From: Maribacter sp.
GTDB taxonomy: Bacteria; Bacteroidota; Bacteroidia; Flavobacteriales; Flavobacteriaceae
Length of the DNA: 17,405 nt
NCBI GenBank assembly: GCA_018679695.1
Contig: JAHHKH010000095.1
Location: forward strand, 1 to 17,405
Direction: 5' to 3'
The notes below the pieces were generated by a model that was not told where the DNA came from, searched no databases, and saw only the letters and a list, made by a program, of their open reading frames with translations. Shown here piece after piece: positions 14,713-17,405 of this stretch. A program made the translations under genes and the position numbers. Position 1 is the stretch's first letter. Every line of letters begins with the position of its first letter.

Positions 14713-14948
14713 TCTATTGTTTAGTTGTTTGTCATCCTACATTTAGGCCTTCACAATCAAGACGAAGTATAACGAATTTTGTTACAAATAATTTTATTTT
14801 TCTGTTAATGTCCGTAAATTGGGATCCAAATAAAAAAAAGTTGCGTATATAATTCATTGAATAAAGTAATGAATGTTTCCCATTGATTACTTCCACTTCT
14901 GGAATGATAATTGAGGTACTTCACCTGTTATTGCTAAAAAAGTATATT
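14713..14948. other. Intergenic region between divergent sigma-factor and S41 peptidase genes
   Basis: A 236-base A/T-rich stretch. Apart from the ECF-type promoter at 14761-14786 it has an inverted repeat ATTCATT (14852-14858) and AATGAAT (14868-14874) with a nine-base spacer, which could be an operator or chance. I see no TAnnTTTG element for the S41 gene. The open frame that extends upstream from the S41 gene to 14883 lacks a plausible start and signal sequence and is treated as non-coding. Confidence 0.5.
14761..14786 (-). promoter_or_regulatory. Candidate ECF sigma-dependent promoter (autoregulatory)
   Basis: On the minus strand TGTAAC (14786-14781), a 16-base spacer and CGTC (14764-14761) match the general ECF promoter pattern of an AAC-containing -35 and a CGTC-type -10, as known for B. 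subtilis sigma X and sigma M. The start codon of the sigma gene follows 48 bases after the -10. No TAnnTTTG element is seen in the same place, so this is the most likely promoter of the five-gene unit. Recognition by this particular sigma factor is inference. Confidence 0.45.
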
Positions 14949-16433
14949 ATGAAAAAGTTTTTATTGCTATTCCTTTCGATTGGTTTTTTAATCACTTCCT
15001 GTAAAAAAAGTGACGATGATCTTACACCGCCTGATGGTATTGATCCGAATCCGACCGCAAATGTTGATGTTCAGGATTTTATGTGGAAGGCAATGAATTT
15101 TTGGTATTTCTGGCAAGCAGATGTACCTAATCTGGCAGATGACAAATTCCCGGATACCACTGAAGGTGCCCAAGCTTATACAGAGTTCTTAGCCTCGGAA
15201 TCAGATCCGGGAGCCTTTTTTGATGATATGCTATTGTTCAGTGAGGACAGGTTTAGTTTTTATTCCGAGGATTACAAAGAGTTAACACAAGCCTTCGCTG
15301 GTATTTCCAAAAGCAACGGACTCGAATTTGGGTTGGTACGATTTTCGAATAGTGATGAACTTTTTGGTTATGTTCGATACATTATACCCAATTCCGATGC
15401 TTCGACGAAAGATATAAGTCGGGGTGAATTGTTTACTGGAGTAGACGGGCAAATACTGACTATTGACAATTACATAGATTTACTTTTTGGTGATAATGAT
15501 ACGTATACTTTGAATATGGCTTATATAGCCAATAATACCATTACACCTAATGGTAAAGAAGTAGAACTCACAAAACTTGAAGGCCTAGTTGAAAATCCGG
15601 TTTTCCTATCCAAAACATTTGATATTGGTGGAGAAAAGATCGGCTATTTGGTTTATAATGGCTTCACAAACGAATTTGACGAAGACCTCAATAATGTGTT
15701 TGGTGATTTTAAAGCAGCTGGCGTAACCAATTTAGTATTGGATTTGCGATATAATCCAGGGGGGTCAGTTAATTCCGCAAGGTTATTATCGAGTATGATC
15801 TATGGTGCAAATACAAATGATCTATTCCTTAGACAACGTTGGAATGCAAAAATACAAGGGCAATTGAGTGATGCTCAATTGGCAGATTATTTTGCCGATG
15901 AAACAAGTAGTGGTACGGCTTTAAATACGCTCAACCTTTCTAAGGTATATATAATTGCCACAAATAGTTCAGCATCTGCCAGTGAATTGGTGATAAATGG
16001 ACTTGCCCCATATGTTGACGTTGTTCATATAGGGGAAACAACAAGAGGAAAGAATGAGTTTTCAATAACTATGGTTGATGATTTTGATGGAAGTTATATT
16101 TATAATCCAGAAAGAGAAGCAAATATCAACCCGGATAACCAATGGGCAATTCAGCCATTGGTTGGTAGAAATGAGAATGCCGATGGTTTTTTTGATTATA
16201 CATCTGGCTTAGCACCTGATATTGTACTTCAAGAGGATTTGGCCAATTTGGGTGTTTGGGGCGATCAAAACGAACTCCTATTGGCACGTGCCATTCAAGA
16301 AATTACAGGAGCCACTGGCAAACGCAGTTTTGAAGTGTTTATGCCAGCCGATGTTATGACAGATTCAAAAATGTTCAGTATTCTTAAAGATAATATGATA
16401 TTGGATAAGCCGTTGGACCTTAAAATGGAATAA
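14949..16433 (+). CDS. S41 family peptidase, lipoprotein (C-terminal processing protease-like)
   Basis: Predicted serine protease of the CtpA/Prc clan on the periplasmic or outer face. The start at 14949 (MKKFLLLFLSIGFLITSCKK) is chosen because it gives a clean lipoprotein signal with Cys18; the acidic SDDD that follows resembles the Bacteroidota surface-export signal. Of 494 residues, about 40-130 form an N-terminal helical domain (DFMWKAMNFWYFWQADVPNL is typical), about 120-185 a probable PDZ-like domain, and about 228-400 the peptidase core: IGYLVYNGF, NLVLDLRYNPGG (261-272), and ATNSSASASELVINGL (337-352). By its 25-residue spacing to Lys368 in ETTRGK, Ser343 is the likely nucleophile of a Ser-Lys dyad. 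The substrate is unknown. Confidence 0.9.
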   Translation: MKKFLLLFLSIGFLITSCKKSDDDLTPPDGIDPNPTANVDVQDFMWKAMNFWYFWQADVPNLADDKFPDTTEGAQAYTEFLASESDPGAFFDDMLLFSEDRFSFYSEDYKELTQAFAGISKSNGLEFGLVRFSNSDELFGYVRYIIPNSDASTKDISRGELFTGVDGQILTIDNYIDLLFGDNDTYTLNMAYIANNTITPNGKEVELTKLEGLVENPVFLSKTFDIGGEKIGYLVYNGFTNEFDEDLNNVFGDFKAAGVTNLVLDLRYNPGGSVNSARLLSSMIYGANTNDLFLRQRWNAKIQGQLSDAQLADYFADETSSGTALNTLNLSKVYIIATNSSASASELVINGLAPYVDVVHIGETTRGKNEFSITMVDDFDGSYIYNPEREANINPDNQWAIQPLVGRNENADGFFDYTSGLAPDIVLQEDLANLGVWGDQNELLLARAIQEITGATGKRSFEVFMPADVMTDSKMFSILKDNMILDKPLDLKME

Positions 16434-16453
16434 GGCAATTTCAGAGATAAAGG

Positions 16454-16485
16454 AAAGCCTTGATGTTTGTATCAGGGCTTTTTTT
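16454..16485 (+). terminator. Terminator after the S41 peptidase gene
   Basis: AAAGCCTTGAT, loop GTTTGT, ATCAGGGCTTT form an 11-pair stem with one G-U pair, followed by TTTTT. It lies 20 bases after the stop. On the minus strand only three Ts and then CC follow, so it would terminate the receptor gene poorly. Confidence 0.8.
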
Positions 16486-16498
16486 GGCAACAATAGTA

Positions 16499-17405
16499 TT
16501 ATAAGCTAAGACTTAATCCAGCGTTGATATTCCTGCCTCTTGTTGTAAATCCGATAATCTCAACATAATTTGTATTGAACAGGTTATGTACCCCCATGAA
16601 TATTTTCAATTTCCCGGGTAACAATCCATATTCAACATATGTATTCAACAATGAATAAGATTCTAACCTCAAATTTGAGAAGGTATTGAAATCGGTGTCA
16701 AAGCGTTCGCCGGTAAAGGAATAATCCAGCGAAGCAAACGCTCTTTTGGCAAAAGCATATCCTAATGAAGCATTGATTTTGTGCTTTGGAATACGAATAG
16801 CTTCATCACCTTTTCTTTCTGTAAATGTATAATTAGCAGTCAAATTCAAAGCTTCATTGGGCCTCCAATTGAGTTCAACTTCTGCACCTTGGGCATTAAT
16901 AGTTCCTTCTGCATTACCATATGTGGCTGTGATATTATCATAGAACACGAAATTTTCCTCACGTCTATTAAAATAAACCCCGCTCAATCGCAATTTATCA
17001 TTTATGGCGTATTCCAAACCTCCCTCAAATGTTCTATTCTCTTCAGGTTCCAATTCTGGATTTGCTCCAAAATTTCCAAACAGCTGTGTCAATGAAGGAG
17101 TAATGAATGAAGTTGCATAGGACGATAAAACTTTGATATACCCATTATTAGTCTTGATTGTAAAAGAAGGATTAAGATTATAAATAAAATGCGAACCATA
17201 TTCTGAATGGTTATTTATTCGTGCACCCAAATTAAGGTTGAGGCCGGTATCCGAGACATAAACCAAATTCGCATAGGGATCTATGATATCGAAATCCCGG
17301 GTAGAAGCAAAATCGGCCTTATCTTTAATAAAATTCAAACCAACTATTGTATAAAACTTTTCATTGAAAGTGAGTTTATTATAAATGTCAGCCACATAGT
17401 TCACT
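16499..17405 (-). CDS. TonB-dependent outer-membrane receptor, BtuB-like, C-terminal part (runs off right edge)
   Basis: About 302 codons are visible; the reading frame is open to the window edge and the first in-frame GTG is not a true start. The sequence is a run of amphipathic beta-strands of an outer-membrane barrel: LNLNLGARINNHSEYGSHF, VLSSYATSFITPSLTQLFG, then the typical PELEPEENRTFEGGLEY, and LNLTANYTFTERKGDEA, ending with IFMGVHNLFNTNYVEIIGF, TTRGRNINAGLSLSL. This C-terminus resembles the BtuB type of vitamin B12 receptor (the NLF...Y...GY/F.T.GR pattern). The plug domain and TonB box are outside the window, so the ligand (cobalamin, another corrinoid or a siderophore) is not settled. 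Confidence 0.88.
   Translation of the reverse strand, partial: VNYVADIYNKLTFNEKFYTIVGLNFIKDKADFASTRDFDIIDPYANLVYVSDTGLNLNLGARINNHSEYGSHFIYNLNPSFTIKTNNGYIKVLSSYATSFITPSLTQLFGNFGANPELEPEENRTFEGGLEYAINDKLRLSGVYFNRREENFVFYDNITATYGNAEGTINAQGAEVELNWRPNEALNLTANYTFTERKGDEAIRIPKHKINASLGYAFAKRAFASLDYSFTGERFDTDFNTFSNLRLESYSLLNTYVEYGLLPGKLKIFMGVHNLFNTNYVEIIGFTTRGRNINAGLSLSL

Noticed and set aside
14883..14948. Extended start for the S41 peptidase gene
   Set aside because: The 22 extra residues precede a textbook lipoprotein signal beginning at 14949; keeping them would bury the signal.

Overview
The window comes from a member of the phylum Bacteroidota, most likely a marine Flavobacteriaceae. The evidence is low-GC DNA, promoter elements of the TAnnTTTG type, start codons without Shine-Dalgarno sequences, lipoproteins with charged residues just after the lipidated cysteine, and families typical of that group (DUF4252, CarboxypepD_reg-like, haem-binding domain, BtuB-like TonB receptor). 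These assignments were made by reading motifs; no database search was run. I see no tRNA, rRNA, CRISPR array, insertion sequence or prophage.

Layout. 1-617: start of a SatD-like gene running off the left edge, with a good promoter, then an isoprenylcysteine methyltransferase-like membrane protein, both on the minus strand. 766-3565: rdgB (house-cleaning NTP pyrophosphatase), a 370-base stretch holding a 51-codon ORF and a decayed small membrane-protein gene, and a deaD-type RNA helicase closed by a UUCG-loop terminator. 3603-6132: a secreted CarboxypepD_reg-like protein and a GH13 alpha-amylase lipoprotein. 6144-7752 (minus): trmH, an SRPBCC protein and a VOC protein, possibly one transcription unit. 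7787-8915: a Sir2 deacylase that overlaps tail-to-tail with a haem-binding c-type cytochrome-like protein. 8951-10959: an uncharacterised helical protein and purB. 11024-11839 (minus): an MscS channel.

11934-14786 (minus) is the most interesting part. It holds an ECF sigma factor, a single-pass membrane protein that looks like its anti-sigma factor, two tandem paralogous secreted DUF4252 proteins and a third DUF4252 lipoprotein. A candidate ECF-type promoter (TGTAAC, 16 bases, CGTC) precedes the sigma gene, and a stem-loop follows each DUF4252 gene. The layout suggests an autoregulated envelope-response unit whose output is three exported DUF4252 proteins; that role is inferred.

14949-17405: an S41 peptidase lipoprotein (plus strand), a terminator, and the C-terminal part of a BtuB-like TonB-dependent receptor (minus strand) cut by the right edge.

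Most of the window is ordinary core genome. The accessory-like signals are the decayed gene at 1519-1689, the sirtuin without the usual zinc cysteines, and the DUF4252 module.
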